Part shown: positions 8,601 to 16,717 of the stretch, piece after piece
How positions within the stretch are numbered: position 1 is the stretch's first letter
Layout of the letters: every line of letters starts with the position of its first letter
Source of the DNA: an uncultured Verrucomicrobiota bacterium
GTDB lineage: Bacteria; Verrucomicrobiota; Kiritimatiellia; Kiritimatiellales; Tichowtungiaceae
Direction of reading: 5' to 3'
DNA length: 35,493 nt
Assembly: GCA_903826865.1 (NCBI GenBank)
Contig: CAIKGD010000068.1
Location: 1 to 35,493 of the forward strand
The notes under the pieces: generated by a model
The model's database searches: none
Told to the model about the DNA's origin: nothing
Seen by the model: only the letters and a program-made list of their open reading frames with translations
Translations under genes and position numbers: made by a program

Positions 8601-9944
8601 ATGCTTTCCGCCTTCGTCAACAGCTTTAAGATTCAGGAATTGCGCCAGCGGATACTTTTCACCTTAGGCGTTATTTTTCTGTGCCGTCTGGTATCCGACA
8701 TTCCGATTGCGGGTGTGGATTTCAGCATGATCAGCAATTACATCAAGGCTTCTGCCGGGCAAGGCGTTGGATTCCTCGACATGTTCAACCTGTTCAGCGG
8801 CGGCGCGGTGGCAAACTGTGCCGTCGGTGCGCTCGGCATCATGCCCTACATCAGCGCTTCAATTATCATTCAGCTGATGACCGCCGTAGTGCCTGCGCTC
8901 GAGAAGCTGGTTCGCGAAGGCGAATCAGGACGGGCTAAAATTACACAGTACACCCGTTATCTCACCGTAGCACTCTGCGCGTTTCAGGGGTTTTTAATCG
9001 CCCGCGCGCTCGAAAGCGGACAGCTTTACTTCCCGGCGGATGTGGTACGGATTCCAGGACTTGGCTTTGAATTGCTTACCACGATGACTTTGGTCACCGG
9101 TACGCTCATGCTGATGTGGCTTGGCGAACAGATTACCGCACGCGGAATCGGTAATGGAATTTCCATGATCATTACTGTGAATATTGTCAGTCGTATGCCG
9201 GCGGCGGTGAGCGCGATGATCAGTATGTTCAAGCCGGTCGATGGTGTTGTGCGGCATTCTCCTTTCATGGCGGCTACCATGCTTATGATGGTTCTGGTGG
9301 TTGTCGCGGTGGTAGTGGCCGTTACGCAGGCCCAGCAGAAAGTTCCGGTTCAATACGCCAAGCGTGTTGTCGGCCGCAAGGTTTACGGCGGGCAGCACAC
9401 GTTCATGCCGTTGCGCGTTAACTATGCCGGCGTTATGCCCATCATCTTCGCACAGGCCATTCTGATGTTCCCTGCAAAAATTTTCAATATGATGCCTTGG
9501 CCCGCTGCTAAACAGATCGGAGCTGCGCTTGGCTATGGCACCGGTCTCTATATGACCTGCTTCGGCCTCATGATACTCTTCTTCTCCTATTTCTGGGTGG
9601 CTACGCAGTTCAATCCGGTACAGATCGCTGACGACCTTAAGAAATATGGCGGATACATTCCCGGCATACGTCCCGGAAAATCAACGGCTGAGTTTCTCGA
9701 CCGAACCATGACTCGTATCACGCTGGCCGGTGCGATCTTTCTAACCGGTATTGCGGTACTGCCCTCCATCATGGGCGCTCAGTTTGGAATTCCCGGACTT
9801 GTTGCCTCATTTTTCGGCGGCACCAGCCTGCTTATTATTGTCGGGGTCATGCTCGACACCATGCGCCAGATTGAGTCCCATCTGCTGATGCGCCACTACG
9901 ACGGATTTCTGAAAAAAGGAAAACTAAAATCCGGAAGAAGGTAG
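8601..9944 (+). CDS. secY: protein translocase subunit SecY
   Basis: SecY (447 aa) forms the protein-conducting channel of the Sec translocon in the inner membrane with SecE and SecG. The sequence shows about ten hydrophobic segments. Conserved family blocks include RILFTLGVIFLCRLVSDIPI, FNLFSGGAVANCAVGALGIM then PYISASIIIQLM, GEQITARGIGNGISMIITVN and FNPVQIADDLKKYGGYIPGI then RPGKSTAEFLDR. The C-terminal cytoplasmic tail ends RHYDGFLKKGKLKSGRR. It is followed after 3 bases by adk. Confidence 0.97.
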   Translation: MLSAFVNSFKIQELRQRILFTLGVIFLCRLVSDIPIAGVDFSMISNYIKASAGQGVGFLDMFNLFSGGAVANCAVGALGIMPYISASIIIQLMTAVVPALEKLVREGESGRAKITQYTRYLTVALCAFQGFLIARALESGQLYFPADVVRIPGLGFELLTTMTLVTGTLMLMWLGEQITARGIGNGISMIITVNIVSRMPAAVSAMISMFKPVDGVVRHSPFMAATMLMMVLVVVAVVVAVTQAQQKVPVQYAKRVVGRKVYGGQHTFMPLRVNYAGVMPIIFAQAILMFPAKIFNMMPWPAAKQIGAALGYGTGLYMTCFGLMILFFSYFWVATQFNPVQIADDLKKYGGYIPGIRPGKSTAEFLDRTMTRITLAGAIFLTGIAVLPSIMGAQFGIPGLVASFFGGTSLLIIVGVMLDTMRQIESHLLMRHYDGFLKKGKLKSGRR

Positions 9945-9947
9945 GCG

Positions 9948-10595
9948 ATGGAAGCAATTATTCTCCTCGGAGGTCCAGGCGCAGGCAAAGGAACATTGGC
10001 TGAAGACCTTAAACAGCAGACCGCCTATATTCATGTTTCTACCGGCGATATGCTTCGTGCCGCGCTCAAGTCCGGAAGTCCGGTTGGACTCGAAGCCAAG
10101 GCTTGTATGGAGGCCGGGGAACTGGTTCCCGATTCGGTTATTCTTCGCATTATCGAAGAACGTATTGCCAAAGAATCTGCTGCAGCCCGTTTCATGTTTG
10201 ATGGATTTCCCCGCACCATTGATCAGGCCCTTGGCCTTGATCAGCTTTTAAAAAAATACAGCGGAGTCATCGCGCACGTTTTCAATCTGGAAGTCCAGCG
10301 GAAAGTCCTGCTCAGACGGCTTACTGGCCGCCGCGTCTGCAAAACCTGCGGTGCGGTATATCACATGATTACACGGCCTCCGGAGAAAGAAGGCGTTTGC
10401 GACAGTGACGGCGGCGAACTGTACCAGCGTGCCGATGACAGCGAAGCCACCATACTCAACCGTCTCGAAGTTTACGAAAAGCAGACAGCGCCGCTCATAT
10501 CCTATTATCAGCGGCAGGGGCTGATTCGTGACATCGCTGCCGGCGGACACGCCGACGCAACCACTGCGCTCGTTCTCGACGTACTCAATGCGTAA
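9948..10595 (+). CDS. adk: adenylate kinase, zinc-lid form
   Basis: Adenylate kinase (215 aa) interconverts ATP+AMP and 2 ADP in the cytosol. The P-loop GGPGAGKGT is at residues 8-16, FDGFPRT at about 84-90 is the AMP/ATP binding signature, and RADDSEATILNRLEVY is a late conserved block. The lid carries C131-x2-C134 and C151-x2-D154, the Cys3-Asp zinc site of Gram-positive-type long adenylate kinases. It sits between secY and map, the standard spc tail. Confidence 0.97.
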   Translation: MEAIILLGGPGAGKGTLAEDLKQQTAYIHVSTGDMLRAALKSGSPVGLEAKACMEAGELVPDSVILRIIEERIAKESAAARFMFDGFPRTIDQALGLDQLLKKYSGVIAHVFNLEVQRKVLLRRLTGRRVCKTCGAVYHMITRPPEKEGVCDSDGGELYQRADDSEATILNRLEVYEKQTAPLISYYQRQGLIRDIAAGGHADATTALVLDVLNA

Positions 10596-10604
10596 GGACG
10601 GCAG

Positions 10605-11351
10605 ATGATTATTATTAAGACCCCGCTTGAAATCGAGGCTATGCGCCGGGTCAACCGCATGACCGCCCGTGTGCGCGATGAACTTGCCGCCATGGTGCGC
10701 CCCGGTATCACCACGCTTGAGCTGGGCAATGCCGCTTTTGAGCTTGTTCAAAAACTGGGCGCGACCAGCGCCTTTTACGGCTATCACGGTTTTCCGGGAC
10801 ATATCTGCGTTTCAATAAATGAGGAAGTCGTTCACGGTATACCGGGTCGCCGTGTCATTAAAGAGGGCGATATTGTCAGTATTGATACCGGGCTCGCTTT
10901 CGGCGGGTTCATCGGTGACACAGCCGTCACGGTGGCGGCCGGTGAAATTGATGATAAAAAAAAGAAACTGCTCGAGGTGACAAAGGCTGCACTGGACGCC
11001 GGAATTTCCAAGGCGGTGGCCGGCAACCGCCTCGGCGACATTTCATACGCTATCCAAACGGTTGTGGAAGCGGCTGGTTTTTCCGTTGTGCGTGAATTTG
11101 TGGGCCACGGTATTGGCCGCGACATGCATGAAGATCCGCAGATTCCAAACTTCGGAAATCCAGGTCGCGGGCCGAAACTTAAACCCGGTATGACGTTTGC
11201 CATCGAACCGATGGTCAATGTCGGCGGCTCAAAAGTGAAGGTTTTGGATGATAATTGGACTGCTGTCACCTGCGACGGCAGTGCATCGGCTCACTTTGAG
11301 CACACTGTTGCGGTCGGCGCAACCGCTCCGGAAATTCTCACGCTTACTTGA
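10605..11351 (+). CDS. map: methionine aminopeptidase, type I
   Basis: MetAP (248 aa) removes the initiator Met from nascent proteins. All metal ligands of the pita-bread fold are visible: D94 (SIDTG), D105 (FIGDTAV), H168 (GHGIGRDMHEDP), E201 (FAIEPM) and E232 (FEHTVAV), with substrate-binding H77 (VVHGIPG) and H175. It lacks an N-terminal zinc/SH3 extension, so it is a type Ia enzyme. In many bacteria infA/rpmJ/rpsM follow; here a promoter region and rpsA follow. Confidence 0.96.
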   Translation: MIIIKTPLEIEAMRRVNRMTARVRDELAAMVRPGITTLELGNAAFELVQKLGATSAFYGYHGFPGHICVSINEEVVHGIPGRRVIKEGDIVSIDTGLAFGGFIGDTAVTVAAGEIDDKKKKLLEVTKAALDAGISKAVAGNRLGDISYAIQTVVEAAGFSVVREFVGHGIGRDMHEDPQIPNFGNPGRGPKLKPGMTFAIEPMVNVGGSKVKVLDDNWTAVTCDGSASAHFEHTVAVGATAPEILTLT

Positions 11352-11380
11352 TTTCAAAAGGCGAAAAACGCATTTGAGCC

Positions 11381-11408
11381 TTGTTTTTGCAGGTTGCCTA
11401 ACTATGAT
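11381..11408 (+). promoter_or_regulatory. probable promoter of rpsA
   Basis: TTGTTT at 11381-11386 and TATGAT at 11403-11408 are separated by 16 bases. The -10 matches the consensus at 5 of 6 positions. The roughly 140-base leader to the rpsA ATG is rich in short GC stems, for example CGGCC-GGGT-GGCCG at about 11442-11455. That would suit an autoregulatory leader, as known for S1 in other bacteria, but no specific S1 site is identifiable here. The 200 bases between map and rpsA hold no gene. Confidence 0.45.
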
Positions 11409-11551
11409 TTCCGCTCTTTATGAACCGCAGTTTGTGAGTTAACCGGCCGGGTGGCCGTGAACAGTTTGCGGAGAAAGAAAATAACCCCGGGGCGGGGCGC
11501 ACCGTTCAATACGATTGCGGACGCCGCCGGACAGAGATAGAAAATAAAAAC

Positions 11552-13285
11552 ATGGAACAGACACTAAAAACCGACGGCTTTTCAATCGGGCTGGATGCCG
11601 CTGCTGTCGATGCAATGTACAACAACACCCTCAAGGACTTTTCCGTTGGTTCGATTGTGCCCGGCAAAGTACTTCGCATTCAAGATGATGAAGCTCTCAT
11701 TGATATCGGATACAAATCTGAAGGGATTGTGGACGGCGATGAGTTTGAAGACATCGACACTGTCAAAGTAGGCGATACGATCGAGGTCTTTATCGAAAAC
11801 CTCGAAAACGACTACGGAATGGTCGTCCTCAGTAAAAAACACGCTGAGCAGCAGCGCAAGTGGGATCATATTGTCAACGACTGCGAAGAAGGCAGTCTGG
11901 TTGAAGGCACAATCACCCGCGCCATCAAAGGCGGTTTTATCGTCGATATCGGCGCCGATGCTTTCCTGCCGGGCTCACAGGTGGATGTTGTTCCGGTGCG
12001 CAACCTCGATGACTACATCGGCAGAACGTTGCAGGTCAAAATCATTAAAATTAACAAAGAGCGCAAAAACATCGTTGTCTCCCGCCGTGAGATCATCGAA
12101 GAAAGCCGCCGCGAACAGAAACTTAAACTGCTCGGCGAAATCAAGGTTGGCCAGCTCCGTAAAGGAACGGTCAAGAATATCACCGACTTCGGTGCCTTTG
12201 TGGATCTCGACGGTATCGACGGTCTGTTGCATGTCACCGACATGAGCTGGGGCCGCATTAATCACCCGACAGAAATGGTCAAAGTCGGCGACGAAATCGA
12301 GGTAATGATTCTTGATATCAACCTTGATAAAGAACGTATTTCGCTTGGCCTGAAACAGACGCTTTCCAATCCTTGGCAGGATATCGACGCTAAATACCCG
12401 ATCGGTACCCGCGTTCGCGGCAAAGTGGTCAGTCTGGCCCCGTATGGTGCGTTTGTTGAAGTCGAAGAAGGTGTGGAAGGCCTTGTCCACGTTTCTGAAA
12501 TCTCGTGGACTAAACGCATTCAGCGTGCGTCCGACGTCCTCAAAGTCGGCGACGAAGTCGACGCGGTTGTTCTTTCGATCAATACAGACGACAAGAAAAT
12601 ATCGCTTGGCATGCGCCAGACTGAAGAAAATCCGTGGGAAGTCGCTGCACACAAATACCCGATCGGCTCACTGGTCAAAGGCAAGGTGCGCAACTTCACA
12701 TCCTACGGCGCCTTTGTCGAAATTGAAGAGGGTGTAGATGGTATGATTCACGTGTCCGATATGTCCTGGACGCGCAAAATCAACCATCCTTCCGAAGTCC
12801 TCAAGAAGGGTGAGGAAGTCGAAACAGTCGTGCTCGAAATTGATGCCGTCAACCAGCGCATCTCTCTCGGTCTGAAACAGGCTCAGGAAGATCCGTGGGC
12901 ATGCATCAACGACACCTACAAAGAAGGCCAGAAGATCTCCGGCAAAGTTACCAAGCTCACCAATTTCGGTGCGTTTGTGGAACTTGAAGACGGTATCGAC
13001 GGTCTGGTTCATATCAGCCAGATCAGCGATGCGCATGTCGAAAAAGTCAAAGATGTTCTCAATATCGGCGATTTGGTTGAAGCCCGTATCGTCAAGATTG
13101 ATCCGGTCGAACACCGTATCGGCCTCAGCATCAAGGCGGCGAAGATTGCGGACGAAGACTTCGAGATCAGCGAAGAGCTGCTCACCGGTCTGCGTCCGGG
13201 CGAAGAGATGGTTGACCTCTCCTCGGCCTTTGACGGTCTGCTGACCGGCAACGAAGAGTGGCACCCCGGCCAGAAAGCCGAATAA
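11552..13285 (+). CDS. rpsA: 30S ribosomal protein S1
   Basis: S1 (577 aa) delivers structured mRNAs to the 30S subunit. Six S1/OB-fold repeats are readable at about residues 33-96, 115-181, 200-269, 285-356, 371-443 and 459-529. Repeats 3-6 show the classic pattern FGAFVDL-GIDGLLHVTDMSW and YGAFVEVEEGVEGLVHVSEI. The first two are more divergent, as in other S1 proteins, where they bind S2 and the ribosome. The length is close to the E. coli protein. Its position straight after map is unusual, because S1 commonly lies by cmk or lytB. Confidence 0.96.
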   Translation: MEQTLKTDGFSIGLDAAAVDAMYNNTLKDFSVGSIVPGKVLRIQDDEALIDIGYKSEGIVDGDEFEDIDTVKVGDTIEVFIENLENDYGMVVLSKKHAEQQRKWDHIVNDCEEGSLVEGTITRAIKGGFIVDIGADAFLPGSQVDVVPVRNLDDYIGRTLQVKIIKINKERKNIVVSRREIIEESRREQKLKLLGEIKVGQLRKGTVKNITDFGAFVDLDGIDGLLHVTDMSWGRINHPTEMVKVGDEIEVMILDINLDKERISLGLKQTLSNPWQDIDAKYPIGTRVRGKVVSLAPYGAFVEVEEGVEGLVHVSEISWTKRIQRASDVLKVGDEVDAVVLSINTDDKKISLGMRQTEENPWEVAAHKYPIGSLVKGKVRNFTSYGAFVEIEEGVDGMIHVSDMSWTRKINHPSEVLKKGEEVETVVLEIDAVNQRISLGLKQAQEDPWACINDTYKEGQKISGKVTKLTNFGAFVELEDGIDGLVHISQISDAHVEKVKDVLNIGDLVEARIVKIDPVEHRIGLSIKAAKIADEDFEISEELLTGLRPGEEMVDLSSAFDGLLTGNEEWHPGQKAE

Positions 13286-13293
13286 ATTGGCAG

Positions 13294-13337
13294 GGACACC
13301 TCGCCGAGGTGTCCACGGACGGTTCGGCGAACCGTCC
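13294..13337. repeat. paired palindrome (REP/BIME-like), copy 1, after rpsA
   Basis: Two perfect palindromes stand 2 bases apart: 13294-13314 (arms GGACACCTCG/CGAGGTGTCC) and 13317-13337 (arms GGACGGTTCG/CGAACCGTCC), each with one central base. Read inward from both ends the halves are GCAGGGACACCTCGCCGAGG and GTAGGGACGGTTCGCCGAAC (first 20 bases). They differ at three stem positions, and each change is compensated in the opposite arm. The outer foot is GTAG on one side and GCAG on the other. It lies 8 bases after the rpsA stop and before a separate terminator. Confidence 0.75.
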
Positions 13338-13349
13338 CTACCTTTTATG

Positions 13350-13383
13350 AACCTGCAGGTTGTAAACGCCTGCGGGTTTTTTT
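13350..13383 (+). terminator. intrinsic terminator after rpsA
   Basis: A 10-bp stem AACCTGCAGG/CCTGCGGGTT (13350-13359 with 13369-13378, one G-U) with a 9-base loop is followed directly by T residues to 13383. This is a standard rho-independent terminator. Its last T lies only 13 bases before the tyrS ATG, so it could also act as a leader attenuator for tyrS. Confidence 0.8.
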
Positions 13384-13396
13384 ATGCTCGCGGATC

Positions 13397-14596
13397 ATGA
13401 ATACAGACGAACAGCTCAAACGGCTCACTGCCCGCCATGTGGATCTTTTTTCCGTCGGCGAACTGAAGAGGAAACTCGAAGCCGCCGCGAAGGAAAAACG
13501 CAGCCTGCGCATCAAATACGGCGCCGATCCCTCTGCGCCGGACATGCATCTCGGTCATGTGGTCGGGCTGAATAAACTGCGCGAATTTCAGGATGCCGGC
13601 CATATCGTGGTTTTCATCATTGGCGACTTCACCGGCATGATCGGCGATCCGTCCGGCAAATCAGCCACCCGCCCGGCGCTTTCGCGTGAGCAGGTTGCCG
13701 CCAACGCTGAAAGTTACAAACAGCAGGTTTTTAAAATCCTTGATCCGGCGAAAACCGAAGTACGCTTTAATTCGGAATGGCTCGGCGGAATGAAGTTTGA
13801 AGATGTAATCCGTCTTTCTGCGCATGTGACAGTCGCTCAATTGCTGGCGCGCGACGACTTTTCGAAACGCTACGCTGACAATCGCCCGATCTCTCTGGTC
13901 GAGTTTCTCTATCCGCTCGTTCAGGCCTATGACTCCGTCATGGTCCAAGCCGATGTCGAACTCGGCGGAACCGACCAGCTTTTCAATCTGCTGCTCGGCC
14001 GCGAATTACAGAAGGTTTACGGTCAGGAGCCGCAGGTGGTCATGACGCTTCCGCTCATCGAAGGACTCGATGGTGTGCAGAAAATGAGCAAGAGCCTTGG
14101 CAACTACGTTGGAGTCAACGAGTCGGCCAAAGATATGTTCGGCAAGCTCATGAGTGTCAGCGACGAACTGATGTGGAAATATTTTCTGTATGTTCTCTGC
14201 CGCGACCCGGCGGAAATCAAATCCATGCAGGCCAAGGTCGCCTCCGGCGAACTGCATCCGCGCGCCGTCAAAGACGAGCTGGGCCGTTGCGTGGTTGACC
14301 GGTTTGCCGGTGCCGGCGAAGGGTTGAAAGCCTCCGATGAATTCGCCCGTATCTTTTCCAAGAACGAACTGCCGGACGATATGCCCGACCTGAAGCTGTC
14401 TGGCGACACCGGAATCATTGACCTCGTTATGAAAGCCGGGTTTGCGCCGTCCAACAGCGAAGCCCGCCGCCTCATCCAGCAGGGCGGAGTGCGCATCAAC
14501 GATGAACAGATTTCTGACGTCAAAGCGGTCATTACGCCAGCCGACGGCATGATCCTCAAAGTCGGCAAACGCAAGTTCGCCCGCATCGTTTGTTAA
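13397..14596 (+). CDS. tyrS: tyrosyl-tRNA synthetase
   Basis: TyrRS (399 aa) is a class I aminoacyl-tRNA synthetase charging tRNA-Tyr. The HIGH box is HLGH at residues 51-54 within [20 protein letters not shown]. The KMSKS box is K229-MSKS within [17 protein letters not shown]-terminal S4 RNA-binding domain ([20 protein letters not shown]) is present. The HLGH form and the [19 protein letters not shown] block resemble the TyrZ-type branch rather than the E. coli type. The ribosome binding site is weak (GCGGATC) and the ATG follows a terminator by 13 bases. Confidence 0.95.
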   Translation: MNTDEQLKRLTARHVDLFSVGELKRKLEAAAKEKRSLRIKYGADPSAPDMHLGHVVGLNKLREFQDAGHIVVFIIGDFTGMIGDPSGKSATRPALSREQVAANAESYKQQVFKILDPAKTEVRFNSEWLGGMKFEDVIRLSAHVTVAQLLARDDFSKRYADNRPISLVEFLYPLVQAYDSVMVQADVELGGTDQLFNLLLGRELQKVYGQEPQVVMTLPLIEGLDGVQKMSKSLGNYVGVNESAKDMFGKLMSVSDELMWKYFLYVLCRDPAEIKSMQAKVASGELHPRAVKDELGRCVVDRFAGAGEGLKASDEFARIFSKNELPDDMPDLKLSGDTGIIDLVMKAGFAPSNSEARRLIQQGGVRINDEQISDVKAVITPADGMILKVGKRKFARIVC

Positions 14597-14619
14597 ATCA
14601 ATGATTTGGGGAGGTTAAA

Positions 14620-14970
14620 ATGAGCGTTATTGTTGGGCGTTTTTATTTCAAGCTGACTGAGAACGGTAATTTGCTCGGTGAGTATTCAAATAATATTACC
14701 CAGAAGGCTTATACAGAAAGTGCCGTTCGCATCGAAGCTGGCAGAAATGAATTTAGCGGAGACTATCATTCGGCTTGGGTCGAGGACGGTAAGGCGATTT
14801 ATGCGAAGCTTGTCATTGGGGAGTCTGTTTTTGGGAAAATCTATAGTCTGAAATGGGAAGAGAAGAGCGGCGTGGCGCTTTTCGTAGGAAGAGGAATGTT
14901 GGTTGACGGAATTCTGATCGGCAACTACAGCAACGACCTTGAATACGTAACCCCGGGTGGAAGTCACTAG
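14620..14970 (+). CDS. hypothetical protein with repeated G-x-L-x-G-x-Y-S-N motif
   Basis: I do not recognise this 116-residue protein. A strong GGGGAGG site 6 bases before the ATG supports translation. There is no signal peptide or membrane segment. Two short related stretches, GNLLGEYSNN near the start and GILIGNYSND near the end, flank a middle of alternating hydrophobic and polar residues (GDYHSAWVEDGKAIYAKLVI), which suggests a small all-beta protein. It follows tyrS by 23 bases and may be co-transcribed with it. Confidence 0.65.
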   Translation: MSVIVGRFYFKLTENGNLLGEYSNNITQKAYTESAVRIEAGRNEFSGDYHSAWVEDGKAIYAKLVIGESVFGKIYSLKWEEKSGVALFVGRGMLVDGILIGNYSNDLEYVTPGGSH

Positions 14971-14994
14971 TGAGTTGCTGATAGAAGCTGGAAT

Positions 14995-15043
14995 GTGGAA
15001 AAGGCATCTCCCCTCTTCAAAGTAGCAGGGATGCCGCTTCCAC
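14995..15043. repeat. decayed paired palindrome, copy 2
   Basis: GTGGAAAAGGCATC at 14995-15008 faces GATGCCGCTTCCAC at 15030-15043 (12 of 14 complementary). The right half, read in reverse, shares GTGGAAGCGGCATCC with the single hairpin after clpX at 34165. The stems are imperfect, so this looks like a degenerate copy of the paired-hairpin family. The rest of the 300-base stretch 14971-15270 holds only a short palindrome (TTTCCA-5-TGGAAA at 15051-15067) and no convincing gene. Confidence 0.5.
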
Positions 15044-15270
15044 CTTCCAGTTTCCAAAGTCTGGAAAACCGGTCGCTTACAGGACGATCCAAAAGCTATG
15101 GAGAAGTTCATAGTAGAGGGTATTGATCTGTCAGCCGAGAATGGAGATACGTTGGACGGCGATGGGAAATAGCGCGCCGCTTCACTCTGGCCATTCTTCG
15201 CGCGTCATGGCGGAAGTTCATTGGTGCTTTAAGTTCGACTTAGTTTCACTCTACAGTTAAGAACTCCGGC

Positions 15271-16539
15271 ATGAATTTGGTCATTCTAAAAAAAGGTCGC
15301 GAAAAAAATCTGCTTCAGCGGCATCCGTGGATTTTTTCCGGCGCGATTGAGCGGGTAGCGGGCGATCCAAATTCCGGCGAAACCGTGACCGTTTGTTCGT
15401 TTGACCGTAAACCGTTGGCACAGGCGGCGTGGTCGCCACAGTCGCAGATTGCCGCCCGCGTCTGGAGCTTCGACCCGTCGACGGTGATTGACGCCGGATT
15501 TTTCCGGACGAAGCTGCAAAATGCAATTGCCGCCCGTTGCCATCTAACAGATAAGGAGTTTTTATGTGGCGCAGGCGACTCGCCTGCGAAATGTTGGCAG
15601 ACGAGGGCGTCTGCCCCACCGTCCAATGCAAAACACTTCAATTCCAACGCGCTCCGGCTGGTTGCGGCGGAATCCGACGGGCTGCCCGGCCTCATCATTG
15701 ACCGCTATGCGGATTGGCTGGTCTGCCAGTTTCTTTCCGCCGGTTCCGAGCATTGGAAAGAGACGATCACCGGAATTTTGCAGGAGCTTTTCCCCGGACT
15801 GTCTATCTACGAACGCTCCGATGTTTCTGTGCGCGAGAAGGAAGGCTTGCCATCGCGTTGCGGCGTTCTGGCCGGCACGGAGCCGCCGGAACGGGTCGAA
15901 ATCAGCGAAAACGGCATGCGCCTGCTGGTTGATATTAAAGGCGGCCACAAGACCGGTTACTATCTCGATCAGCGCGACAGCCGTGCGGCGGTGCGCAACT
16001 GGGCGTCCGGACGCGATGTGCTCAACTGTTTTTCCTACACCGGCGGGTTCGGCGTAGCCGCGCTGCTCGGCGGAGCTACGCACGTGACCCAAATGGACAG
16101 TTCCGGCCCGGCGCTTGAGATTGCCAAGCAGAACGCAGAACTGAACGGACTCGACCCAACGGCTTCAGAATATATCGATGGCGATGTCTTTAAGGAACTG
16201 CGCAGCTTCCGCGACTCGCGGCGCGACTTTGACCTCATCATTCTTGATCCGCCAAAATTTATCGAATCGCGCAGTCAGCTCGAGGGCGGAGCGCGCGGCT
16301 ATAAAGACATCAACCTGCTGGCGTTTAAGCTGCTGCGTCCGGGCGGACTGCTTTTCACTTTTTCCTGTTCCGGGCTGATGGAGATGCCTCTGTTTCAGAA
16401 GATCGTTTCGGATGCGGCTTTAGACGCCGGACGGAGCGCGCAGATTCTGGCGGTTTTAAACCAATCGCCGGATCATCCGGTCGCACTCAATTTTCCGGAA
16501 GGAGCCTATCTTAAAGGTCTTCTTTGCCGCGCGGAATAA
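15271..16539 (+). CDS. rlmI: RlmI-type 23S rRNA (cytosine-C5) methyltransferase, with in-frame repeat insertion
   Basis: This class I SAM-dependent methyltransferase (422 aa) belongs to the RlmI/PUA-domain family, whose E. coli member makes m5C1962 in 23S rRNA. An N-terminal PUA-like domain (ILKKGREKNLLQRHPWIFSG) precedes the central HKTGYYLDQRDSRAAVR, the SAM-binding VLNCFSYTGGFGVAALLGGA, the catalytic ILDPPKF and a late FTFSCSG. The usual length is about 396. The excess of about 26 residues falls near positions 98-124, where a palindromic element (15566-15619) is translated as CGAGDSPAKCWQTRASAP. The reading frame is otherwise intact. Exact rRNA target is inferred from family only. Confidence 0.88.
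   Translation: MNLVILKKGREKNLLQRHPWIFSGAIERVAGDPNSGETVTVCSFDRKPLAQAAWSPQSQIAARVWSFDPSTVIDAGFFRTKLQNAIAARCHLTDKEFLCGAGDSPAKCWQTRASAPPSNAKHFNSNALRLVAAESDGLPGLIIDRYADWLVCQFLSAGSEHWKETITGILQELFPGLSIYERSDVSVREKEGLPSRCGVLAGTEPPERVEISENGMRLLVDIKGGHKTGYYLDQRDSRAAVRNWASGRDVLNCFSYTGGFGVAALLGGATHVTQMDSSGPALEIAKQNAELNGLDPTASEYIDGDVFKELRSFRDSRRDFDLIILDPPKFIESRSQLEGGARGYKDINLLAFKLLRPGGLLFTFSCSGLMEMPLFQKIVSDAALDAGRSAQILAVLNQSPDHPVALNFPEGAYLKGLLCRAE
15566..15619. repeat. paired palindrome inserted in frame within rlmI, copy 3
   Basis: The 54-base element (18 codons) runs from GTGG to CCAC. Its left hairpin is CGCAGGCGA-C-TCGCCTGCG (15570-15588, 9-bp arms) and its right hairpin GGCAGACG-AGGG-CGTCTGCC (15596-15615, 8-bp arms). 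Read inward, the two halves GTGGCGCAGGCG and GTGGGGCAGACG differ by changes that are compensated across each stem. Its length is a multiple of three and it contains no stop in the rlmI frame, so the host gene survives. Confidence 0.75.
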
Positions 16540-16544
16540 AGTTT

Positions 16545-16608
16545 GTACAGCCGTTTGCTCGTCAAACGGCTTATAACGGCAGGGCCGTTTGCAAGCAAAC
16601 AGCCGTAC
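16545..16608. repeat. paired palindrome, copy 4, after rlmI
   Basis: Left hairpin AGCCGTTTG-CTCGT-CAAACGGCT (16549-16571) and right hairpin GGCCGTTTGC-AA-GCAAACAGCC (16583-16604) are bounded by GTAC on both sides (16545-16548 and 16605-16608). Read inward the halves start GTACAGCCGTTTGCT and GTACGGCTGTTTGCT, again with a compensated stem change. It begins 5 bases after the rlmI stop and may act as its transcript end. Confidence 0.7.
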
Positions 16609-16653
16609 CCAAAGTGCCTGCTTGAAGGGGCTTCTCTGCAGTGGGAATAAAAG

Positions 16654-16682
16654 TTTCCAAACACTGGGAAAATGCGTATACA
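16654..16682 (+). promoter_or_regulatory. possible promoter of the first BcsL/CelD-type gene
   Basis: TTTCCA at 16654-16659 and TATACA at 16677-16682 are 17 bases apart, each matching consensus at 4 of 6 positions. The -35-like box is part of a small palindrome TTTCC-8-GGAAA (16654-16671), so a regulator may bind there. The gene starts at 16718 with AGAGAGGG upstream. Confidence 0.35.
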
Positions 16683-16717
16683 GCTATCCGTATTTGAATT
16701 ACAGCAGAGAGGGTTGA

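Noticed and set aside
11248-11442. 64-codon frame overlapping the map 3' end
   Set aside because: Overlaps map out of frame and the rpsA promoter; it is not L36 (rpmJ) or any small ribosomal protein.
13286-13396. T-box riboswitch upstream of tyrS
   Set aside because: No specifier loop or T-box consensus; the leader is dominated by the paired palindrome and a simple terminator.
15098-15172. 24-codon frame MEKFIVEGIDLSAENGDTLD...
   Set aside because: Too short, no ribosome binding site and in a gene-poor, repeat-containing stretch.
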